DNA from: Candidatus Aminicenantes bacterium UBA2190
Lineage (GTDB): Bacteria > Acidobacteriota > Aminicenantia > UBA2199
Length of the DNA: 64,000 nucleotides
Assembly: GCA_002335385.1 (NCBI GenBank)
Contig: DCVK01000016.1
Coordinates: forward strand, 7,891-71,890
Direction of reading: 5' to 3'
A model generated the notes under the pieces. The model ran no database searches, was not told the origin of the DNA, and was given only the letters and a program-made list of their open reading frames with translations. Position numbers and translations under genes: made by a program. This document shows, piece by piece, positions 16,894 to 25,939 of this stretch (the stretch's first letter is position 1; the number at the start of each line of letters is the position of its first letter).

Positions 16894-18659
16894 TTCTCTT
16901 TGGCTCCTTTCTTTCTTTTCAGCGCCTTGAACTCCCGCTCCTCATCCTTCTTCTGCTGGTAGATCTTCTGGTTGACGATGTATTGCTGGCCGATCTGCAG
17001 CACGTTGGAGAAGCACCAGTACAGGTTCAGCCCGCTGGGAAAGGAGGCGAACATGATGACCATGACGAACGGCAGGATATACATCAGCTTCTTCTGGGTC
17101 GGGTCGCCGCTCGAGGGGGTCATGCGCTGCTGGATCAGCTGCGTCACCCCCATGAGGATGGGCAGGACGTAATAGGGGTCCTTCTTCGACAGGTCGGTGA
17201 TCCACAGCATCCACGGCTCGTGGCGCACGTTGATCGAGACCGACAGCAGCCGGAAGAATCCCCACAGCAGCGGCAGCTGCAGCAGCAGCGGCAGGCAGCC
17301 GCCGGCGGGGTTGACCTTCTCCTGCTTGTAGAGCGCCATCATCTCCGCGTTCATCAGCTTGCGCTGCTCCATGTCCTTGTTGTTCTTGTACTTCTTCTGG
17401 ATCGCCTTCAGCTTGGGCTGCAGGGCCTGCATCTTGGCCATGGAGACGCTGGAGGAATAGGTCAGGGGGAAGAGGACCAGCTTGAGGAACAGGGTGAACA
17501 GGATGATGGCCCAGCCGTAGTTGGGCAGGAAGCCGTGGATGAACGTGATGCCCTTCAGCATGACCTTGGCGATGGAGCCGAACCAGCCGTACTCGATGAT
17601 CTTGTTCAGATCGGGGAATTCACTTTCCACCGCGGCCAGGACCTTTTCGTCCTTGGGGCCGATGAAGGCCGCGACCGGGTCGGTGACGATCATGTAGGAA
17701 TACAGCTTGCCCTTGTCCTCTCCCTGGAGCGGACGGATCGACTGCCAGGAGAGCTGCGAGCGGTTTCCGGGCGCCGACTTGAAAACGGCGGCGAAATAGG
17801 TGGTCTCGTAGGCCGACCAGAAGAAGCCCGTCCCCATCCCGCCCGCCGCCTTTTCGAACGCCTGGCTGGCCTGGGGCAGGGTCTTCTGCTTGGCGAAATC
17901 GAGCGACTGCAACTTTTCGTTGGCGTAGGCGGCGATCTTCAGGTTCATCATCATGGCGCGGTCGCGGCTGTCGTTGTTCTCCAGATCGGGGCCGAAGACG
18001 ACCGGCAGGTCGGCCACCAGGCGCCCCTCCTTGATCACCTCGAATTTCAAGCCGATCACGTAACTGGAAGGGCTGAAAATGAATCTTTTGACGGCCAGCA
18101 GGTTTTCGGCCGCATCGGCGTATTCAAAGACGATCTCCGTCTCCCGGCCATGGGAGACGTCGACGGTCGTTGCGCCCTGGTAGCGGAACATGGCCTTGTT
18201 CAGGGTGTCCAGGGTCTTGGTGTTGTTCAGGAAATAGAACGGGTAGAACCCCGAGGCTACGGCGTTGCCCGAAACCAGGTCCATGGGCTGGCCGGCATCG
18301 TCCTTGTAATTCTTCAGGACCAGGGAGACCAGGCCGGCGCCGCGGTTGGTGAAACGGGCGGTGAACAAGGGTCCTTCCACGGTAATGGGCTGCTCGACCG
18401 GGGACGAGAGGTCCTCGGGCACGGCCGGGAGGACGGCTTCTTTTTCCTCGGCTGCCGGCTCGCCCTGGCCCAGGATCGAACCGATGTCCGTTGCGGCCGA
18501 TTCGGGAGCGGCGTCGGTCGGGGGCGCGGCGTCCCGGGGCTGAGTGGCCCCGGCCGGGATGGCGGCCGGCGGCGTGGGCTTGGGCATGAAGAAATACTGG
18601 TAGGCGAGCAGGACCACCACCGACAGGATGGTGGCCAGGATCAGCTTTTTTGTGTCCAT
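16890..18659 (-). CDS. yidC: Membrane protein insertase YidC
   Basis: A 589-residue YidC/Oxa1/Alb3 protein of the Gram-negative type. N-terminal membrane helix (about 5-24), a Pro/Ala-rich linker, a large periplasmic beta domain (about 80-355), then the five-helix insertase core ([60 protein letters not shown]) and a Lys-rich tail. The long periplasmic domain supports a diderm host. The start overlaps yidD by 19 bases. Confidence 0.97.
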   Translation of the reverse strand: MDTKKLILATILSVVVLLAYQYFFMPKPTPPAAIPAGATQPRDAAPPTDAAPESAATDIGSILGQGEPAAEEKEAVLPAVPEDLSSPVEQPITVEGPLFTARFTNRGAGLVSLVLKNYKDDAGQPMDLVSGNAVASGFYPFYFLNNTKTLDTLNKAMFRYQGATTVDVSHGRETEIVFEYADAAENLLAVKRFIFSPSSYVIGLKFEVIKEGRLVADLPVVFGPDLENNDSRDRAMMMNLKIAAYANEKLQSLDFAKQKTLPQASQAFEKAAGGMGTGFFWSAYETTYFAAVFKSAPGNRSQLSWQSIRPLQGEDKGKLYSYMIVTDPVAAFIGPKDEKVLAAVESEFPDLNKIIEYGWFGSIAKVMLKGITFIHGFLPNYGWAIILFTLFLKLVLFPLTYSSSVSMAKMQALQPKLKAIQKKYKNNKDMEQRKLMNAEMMALYKQEKVNPAGGCLPLLLQLPLLWGFFRLLSVSINVRHEPWMLWITDLSKKDPYYVLPILMGVTQLIQQRMTPSSGDPTQKKLMYILPFVMVIMFASFPSGLNLYWCFSNVLQIGQQYIVNQKIYQQKKDEEREFKALKRKKGAKEK

Positions 18660-18889
18660 GTTGATTTCACCTCAAAGAGTTCAGGGACGGGATCGTGTCC
18701 GCCGGCGTGGAAGGGGTGGCACTTGAGCAGGCGGCGCAGGCCGAGCCACAGCCCCCGGGCGGCGCCGAAGCGCTCGATCGCCTCATAGGTGTAGCGCGAG
18801 CAAGTGGGCAGAAAACGGCAGTGGCGGCCGAGCAGGGGCGACAGCGTCAGCTGGTAGCCACGGATCAGCAGCAGCAGGGGGTTTTTCAT
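18641..18889 (-). CDS. yidD: Membrane protein insertion efficiency factor YidD
   Basis: An 82-residue protein with the family hallmarks [34 protein letters not shown] and [14 protein letters not shown], including the conserved cysteines. It helps YidC-dependent insertion at the inner membrane. It lies between rnpA (1 bp gap) and yidC (overlap), the standard order. Confidence 0.96.
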   Translation of the reverse strand: MKNPLLLLIRGYQLTLSPLLGRHCRFLPTCSRYTYEAIERFGAARGLWLGLRRLLKCHPFHAGGHDPVPELFEVKSTWTQKS

Positions 18890-18890
18890 T

Positions 18891-19233
18891 TCAGCGGTGG
18901 CGGATGCGTGACAGGGCGTCGAGAAACAGGTTCTCGACCTCGGCGGCGCGGCCGCGGTCGAAGGGCTTTTTCATGGAGATCCAGATGTCATGAGGCGGCT
19001 GGAGCAGGAGGCTGTTCAAGCGGAACCACTCTTTCATTTTCCTCTTGATGTAATTGCGCTGGACCGAGTTGCCGATCTTGCGGTTAACGGAGACGGCGAA
19101 GCGGCTGGCCGCCCGGCCATTCTTCAAAAAGTACAAAAAAAAAATCATTCCGTATCTTCGGGGCGGTTTTCAGCAGGCGGACGAACTCGGTCTCCTTCTT
19201 GATCCGCTGGGATTCCCCGAAAGTGAAGGCCAT
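18891..19233 (-). CDS. rnpA: Ribonuclease P protein component, interrupted by a +1 base in an A10/T10 run
   Basis: The N-terminal frame starts at ATG 19233 ([19 protein letters not shown]...) and the main frame, from about 19148, carries the conserved RnpA core [26 protein letters not shown]. They are joined only if one base is removed from the run of ten A (plus strand 19135-19144). The joined protein is 113 residues, the usual size, and reads ...[16 protein letters not shown].... The likely causes are a sequencing error, a real mutation, or transcriptional slippage on T10. It is the protein subunit of RNase P, which matures tRNA 5' ends. rpmH ends 3 bp upstream. Confidence 0.9.
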
Positions 19234-19236
19234 GGG

Positions 19237-19371
19237 TCAGGCGGTCAGCTTCTTCCTGCCCTTTCTTCTTCTGCTGTTGATGACCGCCCGGCCGCCCTTG
19301 GTCTCCATGCGCGCCCGGAAGCCGTGCGTCTTCTTTCTTTTCAGGTTGTTGGGCTGAAACGTTCTTTTCAC
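19237..19371 (-). CDS. rpmH: 50S ribosomal protein L34
   Basis: A 44-residue gene starting with GTG 19371 behind AGAGGTG. The product [20 protein letters not shown]..., ending [11 protein letters not shown], is unmistakable L34. It is first gene of the rpmH-rnpA-yidD-yidC-khpB-mnmE-mnmG operon, with a strong promoter at 19407-19435. In many bacteria dnaA lies on the other side; here the divergent neighbour is pepT. Confidence 0.96.
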   Translation of the reverse strand: MKRTFQPNNLKRKKTHGFRARMETKGGRAVINSRRRKGRKKLTA

Positions 19372-19406
19372 CGAAACACCTCTTTCTATCTTGGAGTTAA
19401 GGAATA

Positions 19407-19435
19407 ACTATATAGAAAAAATGGGCGCTTGTCAA
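19407..19435 (-). promoter_or_regulatory. Sigma70-type promoter of the rpmH operon
   Basis: On the minus strand TTGACA (19435-19430), a 17-base spacer and TATAGT (19412-19407) form a near-consensus promoter about 36 bp before the rpmH GTG start. Confidence 0.8.
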
Positions 19436-19447
19436 GAAAGGCGGCGG

Positions 19448-19476
19448 TTCCCTTTTCCCCGGCCATCGTTTATAAT
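19448..19476 (+). promoter_or_regulatory. Promoter of pepT
   Basis: A perfect -10 TATAAT (19471-19476) has a weak -35 (TTCCCT at 19448-19453) with a 17-base spacer. The leader would be only about 10 nt, just enough for the GGAGG site. Confidence 0.55.
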
Positions 19477-19492
19477 GGCCCCGGAGGTCCCC

Positions 19493-20728
19493 ATGAAATA
19501 CCCCGATATCCTGGAGCGTTTCCTCAGCTATGTGCGCATCGACACCCAGTCCAGCGACACGTCCGAGTCCTTCCCCTCGACCGCCAAGCAGAGGGACCTG
19601 GCCGCCAAGCTGAAGCCCGAGCTCGAGGCCCTGGGCCTGAGCGATGTCCAGATCACCCCCTGGAGCTATGTCCTGGCCACGCTGCCGACCAACCAGCCTC
19701 GCAAAGTGCCGACCATCGCCCTGCTCGCCCACCTGGACACCTCGCCCGACGTCTCGGGAGCTGGCGTCGAGCCCAAGTTGCACGAGAACTACCAAGGGCA
19801 GGACCTGGTGATCTCGGAAAGCGACAACGTGGTCCTGAAGGTGAGCGAGAACCCCTACCTCAAGGAGCAGGCCGGCAAGACGATCATCACCGCCTCGGGC
19901 AAGACCCTGCTGGGCGCCGACAACAAGGCCGGCATCGCCGAGATCATGGACGCGCTGACCTACCTGGTCGAGCATCCGCAGGCGCCGCGGCCGAACATCC
20001 GCGTCGTTTTCACTCCCGACGAGGAGACGGGACGGGGAGTGGAGCACATCACGGCCGCCGAGATCGGCGCCGACTGCGGCTACACGGTCGACGGCGAGAA
20101 GCCGGGCGAGATCGAGGACGAGACGTTCTGCGCCGACTCGCTGGAGCTCACGGTCACCGGGATCAACGTCCACCCGGGCATGGCCAAGGGCAAGCTGGTC
20201 AACGCCGTCAAGGTCGCGGCGCGCATCATCGACAAGCTGCCCAAGGCGGCGCTGTCCCCCGAGACCACCGCCGACCGCGAGGGCTACGTTCACCCGCACC
20301 AGGTCACGGGCAACGTCGAGACCGCCACGATCAAGTTCCTCATCCGCGATTTCACCGTCAAGGGGCTGAAGCGCTGCGAAAAGAAGATCGCCGGGATCGC
20401 CCGGCGCGTGACCGCGCAGTTCCCCGGCGCCCGCAGCGAAGTCAAGGTGATCGAGTCGTACCGCAACATGAAAGTGGTCCTGGACAAGCACCCCGAAGTG
20501 CTGGCCAAGGCCGAGAAAGCGATCGCCATGGCCGGATACACGCCCCAGCGCGCCAGCATCCGCGGCGGCACCGACGGGGCGCGCCTCAGCTTCATGGGCC
20601 TGCCCACCCCCAACCTCTTCACCGGCGGCTTCAACTTCCACTCCAAGCAGGAGTGGATCGCGCTGGAGGACATGAAGAAGGCTTCCGAGGTCATTGTCCA
20701 CCTGATGAGGCTCTGGGCCACGGAATGA
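19493..20728 (+). CDS. pepT: Peptidase T (tripeptide aminopeptidase)
   Basis: A 411-residue M20B zinc peptidase from ATG 19493 behind GGAGG; the frame is open further upstream but with no better start. Metal and catalytic blocks are present: LLAHLDTSPD (His and Asp), LLGADNKAGIAEI (bridging Asp), FTPDEETGRGVEH (catalytic Glu pair), YTVDGE, and NFHSKQEWI near the end (last His ligand). It removes the N-terminal residue of tripeptides in the cytosol. It is divergent from rpmH and probably a single gene. Confidence 0.95.
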   Translation: MKYPDILERFLSYVRIDTQSSDTSESFPSTAKQRDLAAKLKPELEALGLSDVQITPWSYVLATLPTNQPRKVPTIALLAHLDTSPDVSGAGVEPKLHENYQGQDLVISESDNVVLKVSENPYLKEQAGKTIITASGKTLLGADNKAGIAEIMDALTYLVEHPQAPRPNIRVVFTPDEETGRGVEHITAAEIGADCGYTVDGEKPGEIEDETFCADSLELTVTGINVHPGMAKGKLVNAVKVAARIIDKLPKAALSPETTADREGYVHPHQVTGNVETATIKFLIRDFTVKGLKRCEKKIAGIARRVTAQFPGARSEVKVIESYRNMKVVLDKHPEVLAKAEKAIAMAGYTPQRASIRGGTDGARLSFMGLPTPNLFTGGFNFHSKQEWIALEDMKKASEVIVHLMRLWATE

Positions 20729-20798
20729 CCCTCGGGTGACGATCCCGGCCTCCCCGGGTGTTGCAGGGGAGGTACGAAAGACCCAAGGAGGATCACCC

Positions 20799-21302
20799 AT
20801 GGGAAAGCGCTATATCGCCCTGCTGCTGGCGGCCATTTGCACGGCCGTCGGCTTGGCTGCGCAAGCGATCGATCCAGCGCCGGAAAAGACCCCATTCTGC
20901 CTCTGGGGAGGGATGCAGCTGGGCGGATACGGTGACGAGATGGCCGCCATCGAACTCAGCCTCTCCACGCAATTCAGCCGCGCGGGTTATGCCTCGGCCT
21001 ACTGCCTCTGGGGCAGCGTCCCGTTCAGCGCCGGCGACTCCCTGAGCGAATACGGCTTCATGATCGGCCGCTGCGTACGCAGCCGCGGCGCGTTCGCGGG
21101 CGCGGCCGCCGGCCTCTGCATTGTGAGCGGCTGGATGGGCCCCCGCTACAGCCGGCAGGCCGGCGTCGGCATCCCGCTCAAGCTGGAGGGCTCCCTCATC
21201 ATCGGCGGCTTCATGGCCCTGAACCTGCAGCTGCGCGCCATGGCCTGGAAGCATACCCATGCCGGGATCTCGCTCGGGATCCAGCTGGGAAAAATGCGCT
21301 GA
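20799..21302 (+). CDS. Small secreted/outer-membrane-like protein, unknown
   Basis: A 167-residue protein from ATG 20799 behind AAGGAGG. A signal peptide (RYIALLLAAICTAVGLAAQ) is followed by Gly- and aromatic-rich alternating segments (LWGGMQLGGYGDEM, IIGGFMALNLQLRA) suggestive of a short beta-barrel. No family is recognised. It is 70 bp after pepT and 83 bp before the tricorn gene. Confidence 0.6.
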   Translation: MGKRYIALLLAAICTAVGLAAQAIDPAPEKTPFCLWGGMQLGGYGDEMAAIELSLSTQFSRAGYASAYCLWGSVPFSAGDSLSEYGFMIGRCVRSRGAFAGAAAGLCIVSGWMGPRYSRQAGVGIPLKLEGSLIIGGFMALNLQLRAMAWKHTHAGISLGIQLGKMR

Positions 21303-21350
21303 GGACTCTGGGAGCGGGGAGGCGCGCTGTTTTTTTTCGGACATCTGCGC

Positions 21351-21356
21351 TACAAT
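21351..21356 (+). promoter_or_regulatory. -10 element of tricorn gene
   Basis: TACAAT lies 29 bp before the ATG. There is no clear -35 hexamer, only a T-rich run (21330-21337). It resembles the -10 placement before asnS and pepT. Confidence 0.4.
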
Positions 21357-21385
21357 GGCGGCATCGGCCCCGTGGAGGTGCCACC

Positions 21386-24300
21386 ATGAAGAACGCGCGT
21401 CTTTCCCTCTTCCTCATTTTCGCCGCCTGCGCGGCCCTGGCTTGGGCCGCTGAGCAGCCGGCCGAGCCCCGGTTCATGACCCATCCCGACATCCACGGCG
21501 GCCAGGTCGTCTTCGTCTACGAGGGCAACCTGTGGCTGGTCCCTGATGCCGGCGGCACCGCACGGCGGCTGACCAGCTTCCCCGGCAGCGCCGTCGCCCC
21601 CAAGTTCTCCCCCGACGGGCGCTGGATCGCCTTCAGCGCCGACTACGACGGGCCGCAGTCGGTCTACCTGATCCCCGCCGCCGGCGGCGAGCCGCGGCGC
21701 CTGACCTGGCAGCCGGGCAGCCTGCAGGCCGTGGCCTGGACCCCCGACGGCCGGCGCGTGGTGTTCCGCGCCGATACCGAGCAGTTCATCCACCGCGACC
21801 CCAACCTCTATTGGGTGGCGCTGGACGGCACCGTGCCCGAGCGCCTGCCCGTCGACCGCGGCACCCTGTGCAGCTTCTCCGCCGACGGCAGCGAGATGTT
21901 CTTCACGCGCAAGGGCAACGAGGAGTACCAGTGGAAGCGCTACCAGGGCGGCCAGCACACCGACATCTGGCACTTCGACTTCAAGAACCGCCGCTTCACC
22001 CCGGTATCCGCCTACACCGGCAAGAACGCCTACCCGATGTGGATCGGCGACGCCCTGTATTTCGTCTCCGACCGCGAGGGCGGCATCGCCAACCTCTACC
22101 GGCGCGACAACGCCTCCAAGGCGGTGACGCGGGTGACGGCCCACGAAAAATACGACGTGATGATGCCGGAAACCGACGGCGGGAGCATTGTCTACGTCCA
22201 GGACGGCTTCCTCCATGTCCTCGATGTCCGCGCCGGGAGTTCGCGCAAGCTCGCCATCGACCTGCCCACGGACCGCTGGCGGCGGCGCGACCGCTGGGTC
22301 GACGCCCGCGGCACCATCCACGGCATGGACGTGGGCAGCGACGGTAAAGCCGTCCTGCTCGAAGCCCGCGGCGACATTTTCCTGCTGCCCACCGGCAAGG
22401 GTGGTGCGGTGCGGAACCTGACGCAGACCCCCGGGTCGCGCGAGATCCACCCGCGCCTCTCGCCCGACGGCCAATGGCTGGCCTTTTTCTCGGACCGTAG
22501 CGGCGAGTACCAGCTCTACATGCGCCGGGTCGCGGGCGGCGACTGGGTCCAGCTCACCCAGACCCTGGACCGCGCCGTTTACCGGCTGGCCTGGTCCCCC
22601 GACGGCAAAAAAATCCTCTTCGGCAACAAGGACCTGGCCGTCTTCCTCTGTGACATCGAGAAAAAGCAGCTGACCAAGATCGACGAGGTGAACCAGCTGA
22701 AGAACGACGAGTTCACCTGGGAGATTGACGACTACTCCTGGTCCCCCGACAGCCGCTGGGTGTGCTACAGCATGGTGGCCCGCAACCGCAACAGCCAGGT
22801 TTACCTGTATCACCTGGAGGAAAAGAAAAAAGTCACCCTGACCGACGATTTTTACAACAATCTCAATCCCTGCTTCGATGCCAACGGCGATTATCTCTAT
22901 TACCTGTCCAGCCGCAACTTCGAGGTGGGCATGGACTTTTACGAGGACAACCACGTCATCGCCCGGCCGTTCCAGGTGATGGCCGTGCAGTTGCAATCCG
23001 GCCGGAAGCCGCCCTTCGCCGAAGACGGCGGGGACGCGGAAGCTGCCACGGCGGCCCCGGCGCTGCCCATGCGCGTCGACCTGGAGGGCCTGGCCGCGCG
23101 CACTTTCCCCCTCCCTGTTCCGGCGGGGAATCACTTCTTCCTTCGCGCCGGCAGAGGCAAGGTGGCCTGGTGCTCGGTGCCCGAGTTCGGCGATGACGAG
23201 TACGAGGAGATCTTCAAGCCCCGGGGCGACGTCAAGTGGACGCTGCACCTCTTCGACATGAAGGAGAAGAAGGCGGTCGCCGTCGAGGAGAAGATCGGCG
23301 ACTACGCGCTTTCGGTCAACGGCGAGCACGTCCTCATCGCCCGGGGCACGGATTATTTCGTCTCGAACCTGGGCAAGCTGTTCGTTGAGAAAAAGACGGC
23401 GGGCAAGCTCTCCCTGGACGGCATGGCCTGCTACGTCGACACCCTGGCCGAGTGGAGCCAGATCTTCAACGATGCCTGGCGCTGGTATCGCGATTTCTTC
23501 TACGACGCCGGCATGCACGGGCAGGATTGGCGGGAGGTCGGCGCGCGCTACCGCGCCTTGATCCCGCAGCTGTCGTCGCGTTCCGGCCTCAACTGGCTGC
23601 TGTCGCAGATGGTCGGCGAACTGTGCGTCGGCCACGCCTACATCCGCGGCGGCGACATGGGCGGCGTCAAGCTGCCCGATAGTCCCGTCTTCACCGGCCG
23701 CCTGGGCGCCGACCTGGCGTATGACCCGGCCGCCGGTCTTTTCCGCTTCGAGCGCATCTACGGCCCCAGTTCGCACAACCTCGACCTGGTGGCGCCACTG
23801 GCCCGACCCGACATCGCGGTCAAGGAGGGGGATTACCTGATCGCCATCAACGGCCAGGCGCTGCAGAAAAACGAGGATTACCACCGCCGGCTGCAGGTGG
23901 CCAAGGGGCAACAGGTGTCCCTGACGGTGAATTCGCGCCCCGCGCTGCAGGGCGCCCGCACCTACGAGGTCGAGCCGCTGGCCTTCGACCGCCACCTGCG
24001 CTACGACCGCTGGCTGACCGGCAACATCGAGAAAGTGCGCCGGGCCACGGGCGGCCGGGTGGGCTACATGCACATCAACGCCATGGGCGTGCGCAATATC
24101 GGCGAGTTCGACAAGTTCTGGCGCGCCTTCCGCACCAAGGAGGGCATCATCATCGACGTGCGCCGCAACTCGGGCGGCTGGACCGAGTACTTCATGATCG
24201 ACAAGCTGGAACGGCAGCAGGTGGCGTTCAACGTGCTGCGCGGCATGGAACCGTTCGTCTATCCCGGCAGCGTCGGCCCGCAGAACTACGTGGCCGTCTC

Positions 24301-24658
24301 CAACGAGTACAACGGCTCCGACGGCGAGGCCTTCATCCAGCACTTCCAGGCGCGCCGCCTGGGGCCGGTCGTCGGCACCCCCTCCTGGGGCGGCCTGGTC
24401 GGCATCGTCAACGGCCAGCGCACGATCGACAACGGCATGGTGCAGCAGCCCAACAACGCCTTCTACGGCAAGGAAGGGGAATGGTGGGTGGAGAACCGCG
24501 GCGCCATCCCCGACATCGAAGTGGAGAACGACCCCAACCTGGTCATGGCCGGCCGCGACCCGCAGCTGGAAAAGGCCATCGAGGTCGTCCTGGCGCAGAT
24601 CGAAAAGAACAAGGAGAACCGGCTGCCGCCCGTCCCCGCCTACCCCGACAAGCGCTAG
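21386..24658 (+). CDS. Tricorn-type protease (S41 family), secreted
   Basis: A 1090-residue protein with a signal peptide (about 1-22). Two beta-propeller regions follow (about 30-330 and 330-670; repeats such as FSPDGRWIAFSAD, RLSPDGQWLAFFSD), then a tricorn C1 domain, PDZ (about 800-865) and S41 C2 domain. Catalytic residues by family alignment: His750 (VGHAY), Ser978 and Asp979 (YNGSDGEAF), and Glu1036 (WWVENRG). The residue before the His, Ser745 in Thermoplasma tricorn, is Gly749 here. It should degrade peptides in the periplasm. GGAGG precedes the ATG. Confidence 0.93.
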   Translation: MKNARLSLFLIFAACAALAWAAEQPAEPRFMTHPDIHGGQVVFVYEGNLWLVPDAGGTARRLTSFPGSAVAPKFSPDGRWIAFSADYDGPQSVYLIPAAGGEPRRLTWQPGSLQAVAWTPDGRRVVFRADTEQFIHRDPNLYWVALDGTVPERLPVDRGTLCSFSADGSEMFFTRKGNEEYQWKRYQGGQHTDIWHFDFKNRRFTPVSAYTGKNAYPMWIGDALYFVSDREGGIANLYRRDNASKAVTRVTAHEKYDVMMPETDGGSIVYVQDGFLHVLDVRAGSSRKLAIDLPTDRWRRRDRWVDARGTIHGMDVGSDGKAVLLEARGDIFLLPTGKGGAVRNLTQTPGSREIHPRLSPDGQWLAFFSDRSGEYQLYMRRVAGGDWVQLTQTLDRAVYRLAWSPDGKKILFGNKDLAVFLCDIEKKQLTKIDEVNQLKNDEFTWEIDDYSWSPDSRWVCYSMVARNRNSQVYLYHLEEKKKVTLTDDFYNNLNPCFDANGDYLYYLSSRNFEVGMDFYEDNHVIARPFQVMAVQLQSGRKPPFAEDGGDAEAATAAPALPMRVDLEGLAARTFPLPVPAGNHFFLRAGRGKVAWCSVPEFGDDEYEEIFKPRGDVKWTLHLFDMKEKKAVAVEEKIGDYALSVNGEHVLIARGTDYFVSNLGKLFVEKKTAGKLSLDGMACYVDTLAEWSQIFNDAWRWYRDFFYDAGMHGQDWREVGARYRALIPQLSSRSGLNWLLSQMVGELCVGHAYIRGGDMGGVKLPDSPVFTGRLGADLAYDPAAGLFRFERIYGPSSHNLDLVAPLARPDIAVKEGDYLIAINGQALQKNEDYHRRLQVAKGQQVSLTVNSRPALQGARTYEVEPLAFDRHLRYDRWLTGNIEKVRRATGGRVGYMHINAMGVRNIGEFDKFWRAFRTKEGIIIDVRRNSGGWTEYFMIDKLERQQVAFNVLRGMEPFVYPGSVGPQNYVAVSNEYNGSDGEAFIQHFQARRLGPVVGTPSWGGLVGIVNGQRTIDNGMVQQPNNAFYGKEGEWWVENRGAIPDIEVENDPNLVMAGRDPQLEKAIEVVLAQIEKNKENRLPPVPAYPDKR

Positions 24659-24706
24659 CCGTATCTGCAGCGGAGTGGCACGACGCGCCGTGCCCCTGCG
24701 CGCGAC

Positions 24707-25600
24707 TCACCCGTACCGGACATCGATGCGGCAGGCAAGGCTATCCAAGCCCGAGCTTGAGGCAAGGCGAAATATTTTTTCTATCATTTCAGGATGTTCA
24801 GGAAGTTTTTCCTCCAGGCCGGCTTTTAAATGCTGTAAAAGGGTTTCGTCTCTTGGATAGGATGGTTTCATTACATAACAATCCATCGCTTGCTTTCGCC
24901 AGAGGCTGTCTTCTGAAATCTCAAGGAAGGAAGCCAGCTTGTCAAGGAAAGCAGGATGAAATTCATTTTGAAGAAATGAAAGGAATCGCCGGGGATATTT
25001 GGACTCGAGATCAAGAAACCATGCGATTTCGGAAAGTATTGCGTTCAGCACTGTTGTGAGGGAGTACTCACTGATCGTCTTGAAGAGCTTATGATGCTTC
25101 GTTTTCATGTTTGAAATGGCAGTATCAAGAGGATCTCTGATGGGCAGGAGGAATTTTATTTTTGGATTCAGCAAAAATATTTTTTCGAAATCAGCATGAT
25201 TCTCTTTCAGCACATTCGCCATGCGCAGGGATTCCTTCCAGAAAAAGCATGTGATTTCCTTTTTCATGAGGGAGGTGCCGAATCTGGCAGCATAGGCATC
25301 GCGCAGAAGAACGCTATCAAAGGCATGGGAAAATGTGATGGAGCCCCCATGATCACCCCGCTCTCCGGAATCCGAGATGGAAAGAGCATAGGATATGAAA
25401 TCATGGAAAGCTTTCTCAGAGCAGGTGGAAATGAAATTTCTTGACTCATCGGCAAAAACCCTATCCATTGCGTGATTTAAAACCTGGCATTCCGGATGCA
25501 AGAAAGCAATGCTTGCGGTCAGGGTTGTCAGATTCCTGTACGGACCCAGCATGATACATACGGTTTTAAGGGTGTTGGGGAGAAAAGGAACGCCATTCAT
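24707..25600 (-). CDS. Sulfotransferase-like protein
   Basis: A 297-residue protein; ATG 25600 follows AAAGGAC. The N-terminal GPYRNLTTLTAS occupies the place of the PAPS 5'-phosphosulfate loop (normally R-S-G-T/S-T) but is divergent. Near residue 156, LLPIRDPLDTAISN fits the 3'-phosphate motif of P-loop sulfotransferases. Base composition is clearly more AT-rich than the genes on both sides and codon use differs, pointing to transfer. The acceptor substrate is unknown. An overlapping small frame lies upstream. Confidence 0.65.
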   Translation of the reverse strand: MNGVPFLPNTLKTVCIMLGPYRNLTTLTASIAFLHPECQVLNHAMDRVFADESRNFISTCSEKAFHDFISYALSISDSGERGDHGGSITFSHAFDSVLLRDAYAARFGTSLMKKEITCFFWKESLRMANVLKENHADFEKIFLLNPKIKFLLPIRDPLDTAISNMKTKHHKLFKTISEYSLTTVLNAILSEIAWFLDLESKYPRRFLSFLQNEFHPAFLDKLASFLEISEDSLWRKQAMDCYVMKPSYPRDETLLQHLKAGLEEKLPEHPEMIEKIFRLASSSGLDSLACRIDVRYG

Positions 25601-25853
25601 GTTTTTTTGTCCTTTTGCGTCGGTTTTTCAGTGTTTCTGGGGAAATAATTTTTCTTGCAAAAACATATGTGATGCCAAGAACATTTGCCAGTTTTTTGTC
25701 ATCACAACATTCTTGGCGTTTATCCAGAAAATACGGGATAAGATAGTTTGACAGATGAATCTTTTTGAGAAGGCTCAGCGCAGTGTCAATTGAAGGTCTT
25801 CTGCCGTCGGTCATATCGCTTGAACAACGGACAGGAAAATCCATTTCCCGCAT
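25566..25853 (-). CDS. Hypothetical small protein in the AT-rich islet
   Basis: A 95-residue frame (ATG 25853) overlapping the start of the sulfotransferase-like gene by 35 bases. It is basic at the C-terminus (KNRRKRTKKHEWR). No ribosome site is clear and no family is recognised. It could be a remnant of a larger gene lost when the islet was acquired. Confidence 0.35.
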   Translation of the reverse strand: MREMDFPVRCSSDMTDGRRPSIDTALSLLKKIHLSNYLIPYFLDKRQECCDDKKLANVLGITYVFARKIISPETLKNRRKRTKKHEWRSFSPQHP

Positions 25854-25939
25854 GAGGGGATTCTAAGAGGAATTTGATGAAACTGCAACCGCGGAGTGCG
25901 GATCCCTTCCCCAGGCCATGAAATCACCCGGCACTGCCG

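Noticed and set aside
19372..19492. Chromosome origin next to rpmH
   Set aside because: The rpmH operon is often near oriC, but there is no dnaA gene, no DnaA-box cluster and no AT-rich unwinding region in this 120 bp.
21350..24343. Nearly 1000-codon antisense frame over the tricorn gene
   Set aside because: It is the complement of a well-supported protease; no start signals and no recognisable domain.
24659..24706. Possible terminator between the convergent tricorn and sulfotransferase genes
   Set aside because: Only weak GC-rich complementarity and no T run could be found.
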